A DNA stretch of 64,000 nucleotides from Streptococcus pneumoniae (GCA_040719455.1 JBFDTN010000001.1:1459501-1523500); one strand, 5' to 3'; counted from the first letter of the stretch, positions 19,913-32,744 are shown. Program-made: numbers and translations. Notes: a model not told the origin generated them from the letters alone.

Positions 19913-21112
19913 TTATTTGTCAGTAAGAGCTGCAAGTCCTGGCAACACTTTACCTTCTAAGAGTTCCATTGAAGCTCCACCACCTGTAGAGATCCATGAG
20001 AATTTGTCTGCACGACCAAGATTGATAGCTGCTGCTGCTGAGTCACCACCACCAATGATTGATTTCACTTCTGGTTGTTTTACAATAGCATCCATCACAC
20101 CAATTGTACCAGCTTGGAAGTCAGGATTTTCAAAGACACCCATAGGTCCGTTCCAAACAACTGTTTTCGCACCTGTAAGAGCTTCGTCAAATTTTGCAAT
20201 TGATTTTGGACCGATATCAAGACCAAGGAATCCTGGATCAACTGCTTCGCCTTCAGTATCTTTTACTTCAGTGTAGTCTGCAAAGGCATTTGCTTCTTTT
20301 GAGTCCACTGGCAAGATCAATTTACCATTTGCTTTTTCAAGAAGAGCTTTTGCTACATCCAATTTATCTTCTTCCACAAGTGAGTTTCCGATTTCGATTC
20401 CTTGTGCTTTGTAGAATGTGTACGTCATTCCACCACCGATAAGGACTTTGTCTGCTTTTTCAAGAAGGTTTTCAATAACGCCAATCTTGTCAGAAACTTT
20501 TGAACCACCAAGGATGGCAACAAATGGACGAACTGGGTTTTCAACAGCTTCTTGGATGTAAGCAATTTCGTTTTCAAGAAGGAAACCTGCAACTGCTTTT
20601 TCAACGTTTGCTGAGATACCTACGTTTGAAGCGTGCGCACGGTGAGCTGTACCAAATGCGTCGTTGACAAAGATACCGTCTCCAAGAGAAGCCCAGTATT
20701 GACCAAGTTCTGCATCGTTTTTAGATTCTTTCTTACCGTCAACATCTTCAAAACGAGTGTTTTCAACCAAAAGAACTTGTCCGTCTTCAAGCGCATTGAT
20801 TGCTGCTTCAAGCTCAGCACCACGAGTTACTCCTGGGATAAAGACAACATCTTGACCCAATTTTTCTGCCAAGTTTGCAGCAACTGGTGCAAGAGATTTT
20901 CCTTCCTTGTCAGCTTCTTCTTTCACACGACCAAGGTGAGAGAAGAGCACTGCACGTCCACCTTGCTCAAGGATATACTTGATTGTAGGAAGCGCTGCTG
21001 AAATACGGTTATCATTTGTAATCACGCCATCTTTCAAAGGTACGTTAAAGTCAACACGAACAAGGACTTTTTTCCCTTTCAAGTCAACGTCTTTTACAGT
21101 AAGTTTTGCCAT
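19913..21112 (-). CDS. pgk: Phosphoglycerate kinase
   Basis: Glycolytic enzyme that makes ATP and 3-phosphoglycerate from 1,3-bisphosphoglycerate; 399 residues. [31 protein letters not shown] and WNGPMGVFE are the family blocks, and GGGDSAAA closes the nucleotide site. The start is ATG at 21112 behind AGAGGAG; the longer upstream frame includes the promoter. It is downstream of gap in the same direction but separated by a terminator and its own promoter. Confidence 0.97.
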   Translation of the reverse strand: MAKLTVKDVDLKGKKVLVRVDFNVPLKDGVITNDNRISAALPTIKYILEQGGRAVLFSHLGRVKEEADKEGKSLAPVAANLAEKLGQDVVFIPGVTRGAELEAAINALEDGQVLLVENTRFEDVDGKKESKNDAELGQYWASLGDGIFVNDAFGTAHRAHASNVGISANVEKAVAGFLLENEIAYIQEAVENPVRPFVAILGGSKVSDKIGVIENLLEKADKVLIGGGMTYTFYKAQGIEIGNSLVEEDKLDVAKALLEKANGKLILPVDSKEANAFADYTEVKDTEGEAVDPGFLGLDIGPKSIAKFDEALTGAKTVVWNGPMGVFENPDFQAGTIGVMDAIVKQPEVKSIIGGGDSAAAAINLGRADKFSWISTGGGASMELLEGKVLPGLAALTDK

Positions 21113-21149
21113 TTTACAAAAACTCCTCTTCTTTATTTTATACTCTCTC

Positions 21150-21158
21150 ATTATACCA
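21150..21158 (-). promoter_or_regulatory. pgk promoter, extended -10
   Basis: TATAAT (21150-21155) is preceded on the minus strand by TGG, giving an extended -10. TTCCCT lies at a 17-base spacing as a poor -35. Confidence 0.6.
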
Positions 21159-21214
21159 TATTTTGGAAATTAAGGGAAAGATTTCACAAGAAAAATCGAA
21201 AGAAAATTTTTTAT

Positions 21215-21270
21215 GGTTGTTTAGTTTTAATTTCATGCGAGTCAACAAGTCGCAGGCAGAACTTAGCTTA
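21215..21270 (+). repeat. Dispersed intergenic repeat, copy C (partial)
   Basis: Contains GTCAACAAGTCGCAGGCAG and AACTTAG, matching copies A and B. It lies between the gap terminator and the pgk promoter. Confidence 0.55.
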
Positions 21271-21300
21271 TCAAAAAAGGAGAGGGAATCCCCTCTCCTT
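21271..21300 (-). terminator. gap terminator
   Basis: A perfect 10-bp stem, AAGGAGAGGG/CCCTCTCCTT, with a 4-base loop and a T-run on the minus strand, 11 bases after gap. Confidence 0.9.
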
Positions 21301-21310
21301 AGTTAGTCAA

Positions 21311-22321
21311 TTATTTTGCAATTTTTGCAAAGTACTCAAGAGTACGAACCAATTGAGCAGTGTATGACATTTCGTTATCATACCAAGAAACAACTTTCAC
21401 CAATTGTTTTCCGTCAACGTCAAGAACTTTAGTTTGAGTTGCGTCAAACAATGAACCGTAAGCCATACCTACGATATCTGAAGAAACGATTGGATCTTCA
21501 GTGTAACCGTATGAATCATTTGCAGCAGCTTTCATTGCAGCATTTACTTCGTCAACAGTTACGTTTTTCTCAAGAACAGTTACCAATTCAGTTACTGATC
21601 CAGTTGGTGTAGGAACGCGTTGAGCAGCTCCGTCAAGTTTACCGTTCAATTCTGGGATTACAAGACCGATAGCTTTAGCCGCACCAGTTGAGTTAGGTAC
21701 GATGTTTGCAGCACCAGCGCGAGCACGGCGAAGGTCACCACCACGGTGTGGTCCGTCAAGGATCATTTGGTCACCAGTGTAAGCGTGGATAGTTGTCATC
21801 AAACCTTGAACAACACCGAAGTTGTCTTGAAGTGCTTTAGCCATTGGAGCCAAGCAGTTTGTAGTACATGATGCACCAGAGATAACTGTTTCAGTACCAT
21901 CAAGGATGTCATGGTTTGTGTTGAATACAACTGTTTTCACATCGTTTCCACCAGGTGCAGTGATAACAACTTTCTTAGCACCGTTAGCGTGGATGTGTTG
22001 CTCAGCTTTTTCTTTAGATGCAAAGAAACCAGTTGCTTCAAGAACGATTTCTACACCATCAGTAGCCCAGTCAATGTTTCCTGGCTCACGCTCAGCAGAA
22101 ACTTTGATGAATTTACCGTTAACTTCAAATCCACCTTCTTTAACTTCCACAGTTCCGTCGAAACGACCTTGAGTTGTGTCGTATTTCAACAAGTGTGCAA
22201 GCATAACTGGATCTGTAAGGTCGTTGATGCGAGTAACTTCAACACCTTCTACATCTTGGATACGACGGAATGCAAGACGTCCGATACGACCGAAACCGTT
22301 AATACCAACTTTAACTACCAT
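21311..22321 (-). CDS. gap: Glyceraldehyde-3-phosphate dehydrogenase
   Basis: NAD-dependent glycolytic enzyme that makes 1,3-bisphosphoglycerate; 336 residues. The Rossmann start [17 protein letters not shown], catalytic [12 protein letters not shown] with the nucleophilic Cys near residue 152, and the C-terminal [20 protein letters not shown] are all standard. The ATG follows AAGGAGGAAAT. It has its own strong promoter and terminator. Streptococcal GapDH is also found on the cell surface, but nothing in the sequence directs that. Confidence 0.98.
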   Translation of the reverse strand: MVVKVGINGFGRIGRLAFRRIQDVEGVEVTRINDLTDPVMLAHLLKYDTTQGRFDGTVEVKEGGFEVNGKFIKVSAEREPGNIDWATDGVEIVLEATGFFASKEKAEQHIHANGAKKVVITAPGGNDVKTVVFNTNHDILDGTETVISGASCTTNCLAPMAKALQDNFGVVQGLMTTIHAYTGDQMILDGPHRGGDLRRARAGAANIVPNSTGAAKAIGLVIPELNGKLDGAAQRVPTPTGSVTELVTVLEKNVTVDEVNAAMKAAANDSYGYTEDPIVSSDIVGMAYGSLFDATQTKVLDVDGKQLVKVVSWYDNEMSYTAQLVRTLEYFAKIAK

Positions 22322-22410
22322 TTGTGATTTCCTCCTTATTGAAAATCAAAAAGATTTTTTTATGTGAAAAGAGTAACTTGATAAGATACAAATCATCTTT
22401 CAACATTCCT

Positions 22411-22439
22411 ATTATATAACTAATTAAGAAAAAATGCAA
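22411..22439 (-). promoter_or_regulatory. gap promoter
   Basis: TTGCAT (22434-22439) and TATAAT (22411-22416) are separated by 17 bases on the minus strand. The A/T-rich flank fits a highly expressed housekeeping promoter. Confidence 0.8.
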
Positions 22440-22507
22440 GTGATTTCATTAGAATTAGAAATTTTATCATTTGTTTCATCGATTTTCATAGAAGGTTAGA
22501 GCATGGA

Positions 22508-22558
22508 AAAGGAGTGAGGAGAAATGATTTCTGTGAAATCATTTCTCCTCACTCCTTT
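22508..22558. terminator. Perfect 24-bp hairpin after dtd
   Basis: Two 24-base arms (22508-22531 and 22535-22558) pair without mismatch around a 3-base loop. The tip begins with GGAGTGAG, shared with hairpins at 34770 and 41310. Neither side has a long T-run, although the minus side reads CTTTT. It probably ends the relA-dtd transcript; it may also be a mobile repeat. Confidence 0.6.
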
Positions 22559-22694
22559 ATCTCTAATGTTGGCACAGCTTATAGAATATTGATTGAACAA
22601 TATGTTACAAACCCGAAAAGTCTGCGTCAAACCGCAAGCTCTCTAAAAGGAAACAAGCCAAAGAACTTTCATCACAACCTCTTTTTATGCCTAT

Positions 22695-23138
22695 TTAGCG
22701 ATTTTTTGTATCCAGTATGATCGTCACAGGACCGTCATTGAGTAATTCAATTTTCATATCTGCTCCAAATTGACCGGTTTGAGTTGATACTTCAAGTAAG
22801 AGCTGTCTATTGAACTCCTCATACATGCTCTTTGCCTCTTCTGGCTTTGCTGCGCCTGTAAAGGCTGGACGGTTTCCTTTTTTCGTATCAGCATAAAGGG
22901 TAAATTGCGAAATGGATAAAATCTCTCCCTGGATGTCCTTGACACTCAGATTCATCTTGCCATCAGCATCCGAGAAAATGCGCATATTGACAATTTTTCG
23001 GACAGCATACTCTATATCCTCCATGGTATCACTAGGAGCAACACCGACAAGGAGCAAGAGCCCTTGCTGGATAGCGCCAATCACTTCATCATCAACACTC
23101 ACAGAAGCGTGTTTTACACGTTGAATCACAATCTTCAT
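22695..23138 (-). CDS. dtd: D-aminoacyl-tRNA deacylase
   Basis: Hydrolyses D-amino acids and misattached glycine from tRNA; 147 residues, a cytoplasmic homodimer. The diagnostic active-site blocks SQFTLYAD and GNRPAF are present, and it begins [16 protein letters not shown]. It starts eight bases after the relA stop, the conserved rel-dtd pairing of Firmicutes, so it depends on the relA transcript. Confidence 0.95.
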   Translation of the reverse strand: MKIVIQRVKHASVSVDDEVIGAIQQGLLLLVGVAPSDTMEDIEYAVRKIVNMRIFSDADGKMNLSVKDIQGEILSISQFTLYADTKKGNRPAFTGAAKPEEAKSMYEEFNRQLLLEVSTQTGQFGADMKIELLNDGPVTIILDTKNR

Positions 23139-23146
23139 CGACTCAC

Positions 23147-25363
23147 CTACCCATTCGTCCGCTTAACAGAATAAACTTCTGGCACACTCTTAATCTTATC
23201 AACGACTGTGGTAAGCATCGATAGATTTGGAATCCCAAAGGAAACATGGATATTGGCAAATTTCATATCCTTGGTTGGTTGGGCATTGACCGTAGAGATG
23301 TTCCGAGTTTTGTTTGACAAGACCTGCAAGACATCGTTTAAAAGTCCTGTCCGATTCAGTCCATAAATATCAATATGAGCAATGTATTCCTTGCTTGAGT
23401 GATGGTCTTCCCACTCCACATCTAGCAGGCGTTGCTCATAATTATCTTGAGCTTTCAAGTTCATACAGTCCACACGGTGAATCGCTACACCACGTCCTTT
23501 GGTAATATAGCCCACAATAGCATCACCTGGTACAGGATTGCAGCATTTAGCAATTCGAATCAAAAGTCCAGATGCACCTTGGATAATGACACCACCTTCA
23601 TGCTTGACCTTCAAGGTATCTTTGTTTTCAACCTTGACTTCGCCACCTTTGAGTAATTCTTCTGCTTCAGCACGAGCCTTGGCTTTTTCTTCCTCACGGC
23701 GTTCTTTTTCCGTCAAGCGATTGAAAATGGAAATAGCTCCTACTTCTCCAAAACCAATGGCTGCAAAAAGAGCATCCTCAGTCTTGTAGCTAGTCTTTTG
23801 CAGCACTTCTTCCATGTGCTTTTTATCCATGTATTTATTTGCCACATATCCCTGCTCTTGGAATTGTGCTTGCAAAAGTTCACGACCTTTGGAAATGGAT
23901 AATTCCTTGTCTTGGTTTTTGAAAAATTGACGGATTTTATTGCGAGCCTTGCTGGTTTTGACCATATTGAGCCAGTCACGACTCGGTCCAAAGGAGTTAC
24001 TATTGGTGATAATCTCAACTTGGTCCCCTGTTTTGAGCTTGGTCGTTAGAGGCACCATGCGACCATTAACCTTAGCACCTGTCGCTTTTTCTCCGACCTT
24101 AGTGTGGATCTCATAGGCAAAGTCAATGGGACCTGAGTCTTTCGGAAGCGAGCGAACCGCTCCGTCTGGTGTAAAGACATAGATTTCCTCAGCCAGATAA
24201 TTTTCCTTGACCGAATCTACGAATTCTTTGGCATCATCGGACTGGTCTTGGAGCTCCATCATCTCCTTGATCCAATTCATCCCAATAGCGGATTCACGGC
24301 TATCAACCTGTCCTTTAATCCCCTTTTTATAAGCCCAGTGAGCTGCAACCCCATACTCTGCCACTTCGTGCATTTCCTTGGTTCTAATTTGAAACTCAAT
24401 CGGACCTTTTGGTCCATAAACCGTCGTATGGATGGACTGATAGCCATTAGCCTTGCGATTAGCGATATAGTCTTTAAACCGCCCTGGCATTGGCCGCCAT
24501 AACTCATGAATATAGCCCAACATGGCATAAACATCGCTCTGCGTGTCAAGGATACAACGGATAGCAATCAGGTCATAAATCTCATCAAAACGCTTTTTCT
24601 TATCCTGCATTTTTCGATAAATCGAATAGATATGCTTAGGACGACCATAGATTTTTCCATGCAGGTGGCGCTCAGCTGCATACGTCTCAATTTTACCGAC
24701 TACTTCCTCGACCAAGGCCTCCCGCTCCCTGCGTTTTTCCTTCATCATGTGGGAAATCTTATAAAATTCAACGTCATTCAGATAGCGGAAAGACAAGTCT
24801 TCCAGTTCCCACTTGACGCTCGAAATCCCCAAGCGGTGTGCTAACGGAGCATAAATTTCCATCGTTTCTCGTGAAATCCGCTCCTGCTTGTCTTTGCGAA
24901 GGTGCTTGAGTGTACGCATATTGTGCAGGCGATCGGCTAGCTTGACTAAAATTACACGAATATCTTTGGACATTGCCATCAACATCTTGCGGTGATTTTC
25001 AGCCAACTGCTCTTCGTGAGACATATACTTGACTTTCCCGAGCTTGGTCACACCATCTACAATAATGCGCACATCTTCGCCAAACTCGCGCTCCAAATCA
25101 TCTAACGTAGCATCCGTATCCTCCACAACATCATGCAAGAAACCACAGGACACTGTCACTGCATCTAATTTTAGCTTTGCTAAAATCCCTGCTACCTGGA
25201 TCGGATGAATAATGTAAGGTTCCCCTGACTTGCGGAATTGCCCACTATGACAATCTACTGCATAAATCAAAGCCTTTTGCACAAAAGCCACATCTTCTGG
25301 GGATAAATACTCTCTGGTTAAGGCTACCACTTGGTCGCCTGTTAAGTTTACTTCTTTTGGCAT
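23147..25363 (-). CDS. relA: Bifunctional (p)ppGpp synthetase/hydrolase RelA/SpoT type
   Basis: Makes and degrades the stringent-response alarmone; 738 residues. The hydrolase HD domain has HDVVEDT near residues 77-83. The synthetase domain contains [28 protein letters not shown] domain ([29 protein letters not shown]) and a C-terminal ACT domain follow. The intact HD motif indicates an active hydrolase. The start is ATG at 25363 after GGAGAG; the TTG upstream lies within that site and is rejected. Confidence 0.96.
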   Translation of the reverse strand: MPKEVNLTGDQVVALTREYLSPEDVAFVQKALIYAVDCHSGQFRKSGEPYIIHPIQVAGILAKLKLDAVTVSCGFLHDVVEDTDATLDDLEREFGEDVRIIVDGVTKLGKVKYMSHEEQLAENHRKMLMAMSKDIRVILVKLADRLHNMRTLKHLRKDKQERISRETMEIYAPLAHRLGISSVKWELEDLSFRYLNDVEFYKISHMMKEKRREREALVEEVVGKIETYAAERHLHGKIYGRPKHIYSIYRKMQDKKKRFDEIYDLIAIRCILDTQSDVYAMLGYIHELWRPMPGRFKDYIANRKANGYQSIHTTVYGPKGPIEFQIRTKEMHEVAEYGVAAHWAYKKGIKGQVDSRESAIGMNWIKEMMELQDQSDDAKEFVDSVKENYLAEEIYVFTPDGAVRSLPKDSGPIDFAYEIHTKVGEKATGAKVNGRMVPLTTKLKTGDQVEIITNSNSFGPSRDWLNMVKTSKARNKIRQFFKNQDKELSISKGRELLQAQFQEQGYVANKYMDKKHMEEVLQKTSYKTEDALFAAIGFGEVGAISIFNRLTEKERREEEKAKARAEAEELLKGGEVKVENKDTLKVKHEGGVIIQGASGLLIRIAKCCNPVPGDAIVGYITKGRGVAIHRVDCMNLKAQDNYEQRLLDVEWEDHHSSKEYIAHIDIYGLNRTGLLNDVLQVLSNKTRNISTVNAQPTKDMKFANIHVSFGIPNLSMLTTVVDKIKSVPEVYSVKRTNG

Positions 25364-25465
25364 CTTTCTCTCCAATTCTTCCTATCATTTTACCATTTTT
25401 AGAAGCAGAAGAAAACTGCTACTGCTTAAATAAGAGGGATTTCTTAAAAACCATTCCTATTATGA

Positions 25466-25471
25466 TATAAT
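25466..25471 (+). promoter_or_regulatory. Promoter -10 before the broken ABC exporter
   Basis: TATAAT preceded by TGA (an extended -10) lies 32 bases before the seven-codon mini-ORF. There is no clear -35. Confidence 0.45.
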
Positions 25472-25502
25472 AAAAATAGGATTATATCGGAGGTGAAAAC
25501 TC

Positions 25503-25526
25503 ATGAACCAAGCATTCCAACTTTAA
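25503..25526 (+). CDS. Seven-codon mini-ORF MNQAFQL
   Basis: ATG to TAA, seven codons, with a strong GGAGG nine bases upstream. It is directly followed by the ribosome binding site of the exporter gene. It is either a leader peptide or, more likely, the deletion scar of a partner ABC gene, because such exporters are often encoded as adjacent pairs. Confidence 0.3.
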   Translation: MNQAFQL

Positions 25527-25550
25527 CTTAATTCTAAAGGAGGAATTTTC

Positions 25551-27078
25551 ATGCTCAAACAACTCGTTTCTAAAAAATATCTATTTCTATACTTTTTGGC
25601 TATCAGCATTACTTGGCTGGAAGCCATCATCACCCCCACCCTAGTCAGATCATTGCAACATTCCAGTCCCAACAATTTAACAGGCTTGGTGCTATTATCA
25701 CATTTAGCTTGCTGGGAAATGGGGTGTTATTGGTTGGTTTAGCTGGTAAGCGCTATTTCTATGCTAAAATTCTAGCAGACTTTCATCTTCACACTAAGAC
25801 ACGCCTTATAAAGAACTTTTTTACAAAAGAAATCTTGAAAAGTGAAGAAATAGTAGCAGCTATCGAAAAAGACATGCTTCAACTAGAACAAAATTACTTA
25901 GAACCCAGCCTCATTATTCTCTCAGCCATCGGCTTTACCAGCCTCTCCATTGTCTATGCACTCTTTTCCAATTTCTTTCTAGAAAGTCTTTTTATCCTTT
26001 TTTACTCCATTCCCGCTCTTTGCTCTGGTATCGGAAGTAAAAAACTAAACCACTATACGACAGAATTAGCGCAGACTCAAAAAGACTTTCTTACGACAAT
26101 GACGGACTTTGTCAGAGGTAGTCGTATTATCCGTCAGTATCAGGCAGGAGCATTTATCACATACCGAGCCTCTAAGTCCCTACAAACGACTATCCAAAGC
26201 CAGCTCCATTATGAGAAACAGCGCACATTAAACAGCATTGTCATCAATGGCATTGACCTCGTCTGCTCTATCAGTCCCATTCTCATCGGTGGACTCATGA
26301 CCTATCAGCAAAAGATTCTTCCAGCGCAATTCATCGCTATCTATTTAGTCAGCCATAATATTGGCTATCAATTTCAAGAAATCTCTTATTTTTTAAATAC
26401 CTACAAATCAACAGCCTCACTGCGCCAACAGTATGCATTTTTATTAGAAGAAGATACAGATCTTCCTATGGAACATCCTGATAAACTGTTTCCAATCACC
26501 ATAGAAAATTTAGACTTTTCCTACGGAAATCAAGTCATTTTCAGAGATTTTCAACTGACCATTCACAAAGGAGAAAAAATCGCTCTCATTGGAAAAAGTG
26601 GGAGTGGAAAGACGACTCTACTAGACTTGATTGCTGGAGATAAACAGCCCGACAAAGGACGCATTCTCTTTGCTGGACACAAATTATCACCTGAGAAAAG
26701 GAGGTCAGCTATCGGCTACATCCTCCAAGATAATCACTACTTTCCTAGTTTAACTTTAGTAGAAAATATCACACTTGGAAAAAATCATAATTGTCAAGCC
26801 ATCCCAACCCTCCTATCTTCCTTGGGACTAGCAGAACATTCATCTCAGGAACATTTTTCAGGTGGGAACGCCAACGAATCGACATTGGCCGCGGCCTATT
26901 CCACGACAAAAACCTCCTCTTAGCCGATGAAATCAAATCGAGTTTAGATACCACAACCGCAAAGAAAGTCCAAAAAGCTCTCTTCACGCACCCACACACC
27001 CTAATCGAAGTCATCCATCACTATTCTCCTAAAGACTTAGCCTTGTACGACCAAGTCATTGTGATTGGAGAGAACTAA
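25551..27078 (+). pseudogene. ABC exporter (fused membrane and ATPase domains), two frameshifts
   Basis: The reading frame is open only if it shifts twice. MLKQLVSKKYLFLYF at the start continues into a membrane domain after a shift near 25636-25650, by a CCCCC run. The ATPase domain has Walker A (IGKSGSGKTT), a Q-loop (GYILQDNHYFPSL) and a signature SGG interrupted near 26861-26867; ERQRID continues in another frame, followed by LLLADEIKSSLD and an H-loop His. Both breaks fit loss of one base in a homopolymer. The restored product would be about 508 residues. Decay, phase variation or assembly error are all possible. No substrate can be told. Confidence 0.8.
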
Positions 27079-27085
27079 AACTAGC

Positions 27086-27357
27086 AAAAAGAGGTTGGGA
27101 CAAAAGTACCCGACCTCGTTATATTTTGTAGTTCTAACAGTTTGACACAGTAGTTGTCTGGTTTATAGAAGAAGCTAGCGAATTGTTCTTCGCTAGCTCC
27201 CATTCCCAACCTTTCACAATTCTCAATTGTGAAAGCTAGTCAACTTGCGGGGTATGAACAGTCCAATGGACTGTTCATACCTGAGCCTAAAAATTGGAAA
27301 GCGAAGACTACAAAATCGATTTCGTCGAAATCACGATTTTTGTCCCACTCCCTTTTT
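27086..27357. repeat. Hairpin-rich intergenic element E1
   Basis: Found between two convergent 3' ends (exporter and glnA). It holds three consecutive strong stems: 27174-27197 (GCTAGCGAA/TTCGCTAGC), 27212-27234 (TTTCACAATT/AATTGTGAAA) and 27252-27280 (13 bp). Outer arms carry GGTTGGGACAAAAG and TTTTGTCCCACTCC. It is related to element E2 at 40921-41335 and probably doubles as a bidirectional terminator. Confidence 0.75.
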
Positions 27358-27362
27358 CATTT

Positions 27363-28709
27363 TTAATACAAGTCAAGGTAGTTATCCACTTCCCATTGTG
27401 AGACAAAGGTTGCATAGCTTGCCCACTCGATTCGTTTCGCTTCTACAAAGTTAGTGTAGATGTGCTGACCAAGGGCTGCTTTTACAACTTCGTCTTCTGC
27501 CAAGGCTTTCAATGCATTGTGAAGCGTTGAGGGTAGGTCTGTAATCCCTGCTTCTTTGCGCTCTTCTGCAGACATGATATAGATATTTTCCTCGATAGGA
27601 GCTGGTGCTTCAATTTTATTTTCCACGCCATGTAAGCCGACCTCAAGGAGAACTGCCATGGCAATGTAAGGATTAGCCATTGGGTCAACTGAACGAAGTT
27701 CTAAGCGTGTCCCCATACCGCGAGATGCTGGTACCCGCACCAATGGTGAGCGGTTGCGTCCTGCCCAAGCGATATAAACGGGCGCTTCATAACCTGGAAC
27801 CAAGCGTTTGTATGAATTGACCGTTGGGTTTGTAATGGCTGTAAAGTTATACGCATGCTTAATCAAACCACCCAAGAAATGATAGGCTGTTTGAGATAGC
27901 TGCATCCCTTTTGGATCTTGTGGGTCATAAAAAGCATTATTTCCGTCTTTGTCAAAAAGAGACATATTGCAGTGCATACCAGATCCTGCAATACCAAATT
28001 TTGGTTTTGCCATGAAGGTCGCATATAAGCCATGCTTTCTAGCAATGGTTTTTACGACAAGCTTAAAGAGCTGGATTTTATCACAGGCACGCAAGACCTC
28101 ATCATACTTAAAATCAATCTCGTGCTGACCAACCGCTACCTCATGGTGGCTCGCTTCTACTTCAAAGCCCATCGTTGTCAAGACATTCACGATTTCACGG
28201 CGAGTATTGTCCGCCAAGTCTGTCGGCGCTAAGTCAAAATAGCCCCCCTTGTCATTGACTTCAAGCGTTGGATTGCCCTGTTCATCTAGCTTAAAGAGGA
28301 AAAATTCTGGCTCTGGTCCAAGGTTGAATGACTGAAAGCCTAGCTCTTCCATGTGTTTAAGAGCACGTTTGAGATTGCCACGAGGGTCGCCTTGGAATGG
28401 TACACCTTCTGTCGTGTACACATCACAAATCAAGCCAGCAACGCTGCCATTTTCATCTCCCCAAGGAAAGACAGTCCATGTATCCAAGTCTGGATAGAGA
28501 TACATATCAGACTCGTTAATGCGCACAAATCCTTCGATAGAAGAACCGTCAAACATCGCCTTATTGGACAAAACTTTTTCAAGCTGCTCATCCGTTGCAG
28601 GAATTTCGACATTTTTCATGGTCCCTAAAATATCCGAGAACATCAAACGAATAAATGTGACATTCTTTTCTTTGACTTCGCGGCGGATGTCAGCTGCTGT
28701 GATTGGCAT
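27363..28709 (-). CDS. glnA: Glutamine synthetase, type I
   Basis: Makes glutamine from glutamate, ammonia and ATP; 448 residues forming dodecamers. [13 protein letters not shown], the [11 protein letters not shown] metal/ATP block and [10 protein letters not shown] are visible. The length fits the GS-I-alpha type of Firmicutes, which is feedback-controlled through GlnR instead of adenylylation. It follows glnR by 41 bases in the same operon and is controlled by the GlnR box ahead of glnR. Confidence 0.97.
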   Translation of the reverse strand: MPITAADIRREVKEKNVTFIRLMFSDILGTMKNVEIPATDEQLEKVLSNKAMFDGSSIEGFVRINESDMYLYPDLDTWTVFPWGDENGSVAGLICDVYTTEGVPFQGDPRGNLKRALKHMEELGFQSFNLGPEPEFFLFKLDEQGNPTLEVNDKGGYFDLAPTDLADNTRREIVNVLTTMGFEVEASHHEVAVGQHEIDFKYDEVLRACDKIQLFKLVVKTIARKHGLYATFMAKPKFGIAGSGMHCNMSLFDKDGNNAFYDPQDPKGMQLSQTAYHFLGGLIKHAYNFTAITNPTVNSYKRLVPGYEAPVYIAWAGRNRSPLVRVPASRGMGTRLELRSVDPMANPYIAMAVLLEVGLHGVENKIEAPAPIEENIYIMSAEERKEAGITDLPSTLHNALKALAEDEVVKAALGQHIYTNFVEAKRIEWASYATFVSQWEVDNYLDLY

Positions 28710-28750
28710 GGGTATATTTTCTCCTTATAAATCCTGATCTCATCTTTTGG

Positions 28751-29110
28751 TCATTGCATACGACCAAAGGGTGGAAGGGATGAAGCAAATCGACCTTGCT
28801 GCAAGATGTCATTGTGAAGCGCACGGCGAACATCTTTTTCAGTAATGGTCCGTTTGGACTTAGCTTCACGCTCAGCGTATTTTCTCTTGATAGCAGCGAT
28901 ATTATAGCCTTCAGCAATATAATCCTTGATTTCAAGCAAGCGATCCATATCATTTAAAGAATACATGCGGCGATTGCCTTCGTTTCGATCAGGCTTGATC
29001 AAATCTTGATCTTCATAATAACGAATCTGACGAGCTGTCAAATCCGTTAATTTCATAACACTGCCAATGGGAAAAACTGCCATATTGCGGCGAAACTCTT
29101 TTTCCTTCAT
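28751..29110 (-). CDS. glnR: Nitrogen repressor GlnR (MerR family)
   Basis: A 119-residue MerR-type regulator that represses glnRA when glutamine is plentiful. The N-terminal winged helix reads LTARQIRYYEDQDLIKPDRN then NRRMYSLNDMDRLLEIKDY. The C-terminal tail (LQQGRFASSLPPFGRMQ) is the part that senses glutamine-bound GlnA in this family. The start is ATG at 29110 after AAAGGAA; a longer frame from 29161 includes the promoter. Confidence 0.95.
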   Translation of the reverse strand: MKEKEFRRNMAVFPIGSVMKLTDLTARQIRYYEDQDLIKPDRNEGNRRMYSLNDMDRLLEIKDYIAEGYNIAAIKRKYAEREAKSKRTITEKDVRRALHNDILQQGRFASSLPPFGRMQ

Positions 29111-29132
29111 TGCTTTTCCTTTCTTACACACT

Positions 29133-29161
29133 ATTATAGTCTGAAAATTATTGTCTGTCAA
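29133..29161 (-). promoter_or_regulatory. glnR-glnA promoter
   Basis: Consensus TTGACA (29156-29161), 17-base spacer and consensus TATAAT (29133-29138) on the minus strand. Confidence 0.9.
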
Positions 29162-29169
29162 GAATATAT

Positions 29170-29186
29170 GTTAGAAATTCTAACAC
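29170..29186. promoter_or_regulatory. GlnR operator
   Basis: TGTTAGAAATTCTAACA is a perfect palindrome that matches the GlnR/TnrA consensus TGTNAN7TNACA. It lies directly upstream of the -35 of glnR-glnA. Confidence 0.85.
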
Positions 29187-29191
29187 ATATA

Positions 29192-29719
29192 TTATTTTTT
29201 ATCCTTCAGGAGAATTTGGCGAAGTCTTTCCACATCATAATTGACCAAGATGGCAATAAAAACACCGATAAATGTTTCAAATATTCTTGCCAAAACATAA
29301 ACAAGGGTATCCCCTTCAGGAATGGATAAGGTGATAATCAAGAGGGCAGATACACCACCAATCACACCTGCTTTATTGTTCATCGCAACATTGGTCATGA
29401 TGGTTAACATGGTACAAATCGGAACCAGCACTAAGGTGATGATAAAGTTATCTGCAAATAGTTGATTGATGATAAAAAATAGAACGGCGTAAAATCCGCC
29501 AATACTATTTCCCAAGATTCGTGATGTACCAAAATGCACACTCTGATCAAAATCCTCTCTCAAGCTGAAAACAGCTGTCAAAGCTGCGATTTGAAGACCT
29601 TTAAAGCCTAACAGATGAAAGAGGAGAAGAACGATAAACACAGCTAAGCCAGTTTTTAACGTCCGCATGCCTAAGCGAAATTTCGAGCGATCAAAGGCAT
29701 ATTTTTTCAAATAATTCAT
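29192..29719 (-). CDS. FUSC/aromatic-acid-exporter-like membrane protein
   Basis: A 175-residue protein with about five transmembrane helices and the family start RLGMRTLKTGLAVFIVLLLF. An internal GTSRILGNSIGGF block and the ending NYDVERLRQILL resemble the N-terminal membrane domain of FUSC/ArAE exporters. There is no cytoplasmic domain, so it is the short streptococcal form. A TGT-TACAAT extended -10 lies upstream at 29743-29751. It precedes glnR in the same direction, as in other streptococci. Substrate unknown. Confidence 0.75.
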   Translation of the reverse strand: MNYLKKYAFDRSKFRLGMRTLKTGLAVFIVLLLFHLLGFKGLQIAALTAVFSLREDFDQSVHFGTSRILGNSIGGFYAVLFFIINQLFADNFIITLVLVPICTMLTIMTNVAMNNKAGVIGGVSALLIITLSIPEGDTLVYVLARIFETFIGVFIAILVNYDVERLRQILLKDKK

Positions 29720-29799
29720 AACTCACTATTCTTTCTAGCTTTATTGTAACATATTTCTGATTAAAAAATAGTGATGAATTTGGCAAAATTCCTATTTTT

Positions 29800-31793
<1,994 letters not shown>

Positions 31794-31807
<14 letters not shown>

Positions 31808-32744
31808 GAGTCAAATCCTTTGTTTTAGAGACAATCACTCGGTACTTCTCTTCAAAGATTGGCACTAAGTTTTCTAAATCCTTTTCCAAGCACAACACTT
31901 TGACATTGGGTCCTGCATCCATGGTGAAATAGCAGGCATGCCCGTTTTCTCGCACCTTTCGTACAAAATCCATAGCCTCATAACTTGCCTCTGTCAGATA
32001 AGAAAAGGCTGGAGTTGCGGTCTTAGTTGTCCCATGCATGGCAAGGGCATTTTGCTCAGTCAAGACTCCTACTTTTTCAAAATCATTTGTCTCTAAATAC
32101 TGGAGCATATTCTTATAGTCCACTTCTGACTGGGCAATCCATTCTGCAAAGTTTGTAGAAGTTTCCACGCAACGCTTCATCCCCTCACGGCTCGAAATCG
32201 GCTTTTTCTGATCTTCTAAAACAAGCATAATCATGGCTAGCTGCAAATCTGTCTTAACAGGAAAGATCTCTCCGCTATCTTTGTCCCAAGCCGCCAAAGG
32301 TCCGTAAAAACTACGAGACGACGAACCTGAGGCGAGTTTTGCTTCCTGTGCCAATTCTTTGGTAGATAGCCCCAATTCAAAAAAGAGATTGCAGGCTTTC
32401 ACAAGCGCAGATAAACCGCTTGAGCTAGACGAAAGACCTGCTGCAGTTGGCATGTTATTGGTGGTATCCACACGGACAAAGCCTGCTCCCATCGGACGAT
32501 AACGGTCTAAGACCTTTCCAATCTTTTCATGCTCTGCCTGACTTTGCCGTTGTCCATTGATATAAAACTCATCTGCAACTGCTGTACTTGGCAAAGCAGA
32601 TAGACTGGTATCTGTGTACATATTTTCCAGTGTGAGCGAAATACTGCTCGTTGCAGGTGTCACTGTTTTCGCATCCGCTTTCCCCCAATATTTGATGATG
32701 GCAATATTGGCGTATGAACGCACTGTTATAGGCTTTCTATCCAT
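31794..32744 (-). CDS. mvaD: Diphosphomevalonate decarboxylase
   Basis: Converts mevalonate diphosphate to IPP with ATP; 316 residues. The start RSYANIAIIKYWGKAD, the phosphate loop TAAGLSSSSSGLSALVKA, SGSSSRSFYGPLAAWDKD and the catalytic TMDAGPNVKVLCLE segment are diagnostic. Its first bases lie inside the mvaK1 end and its last bases inside mvaK2. Confidence 0.95.
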
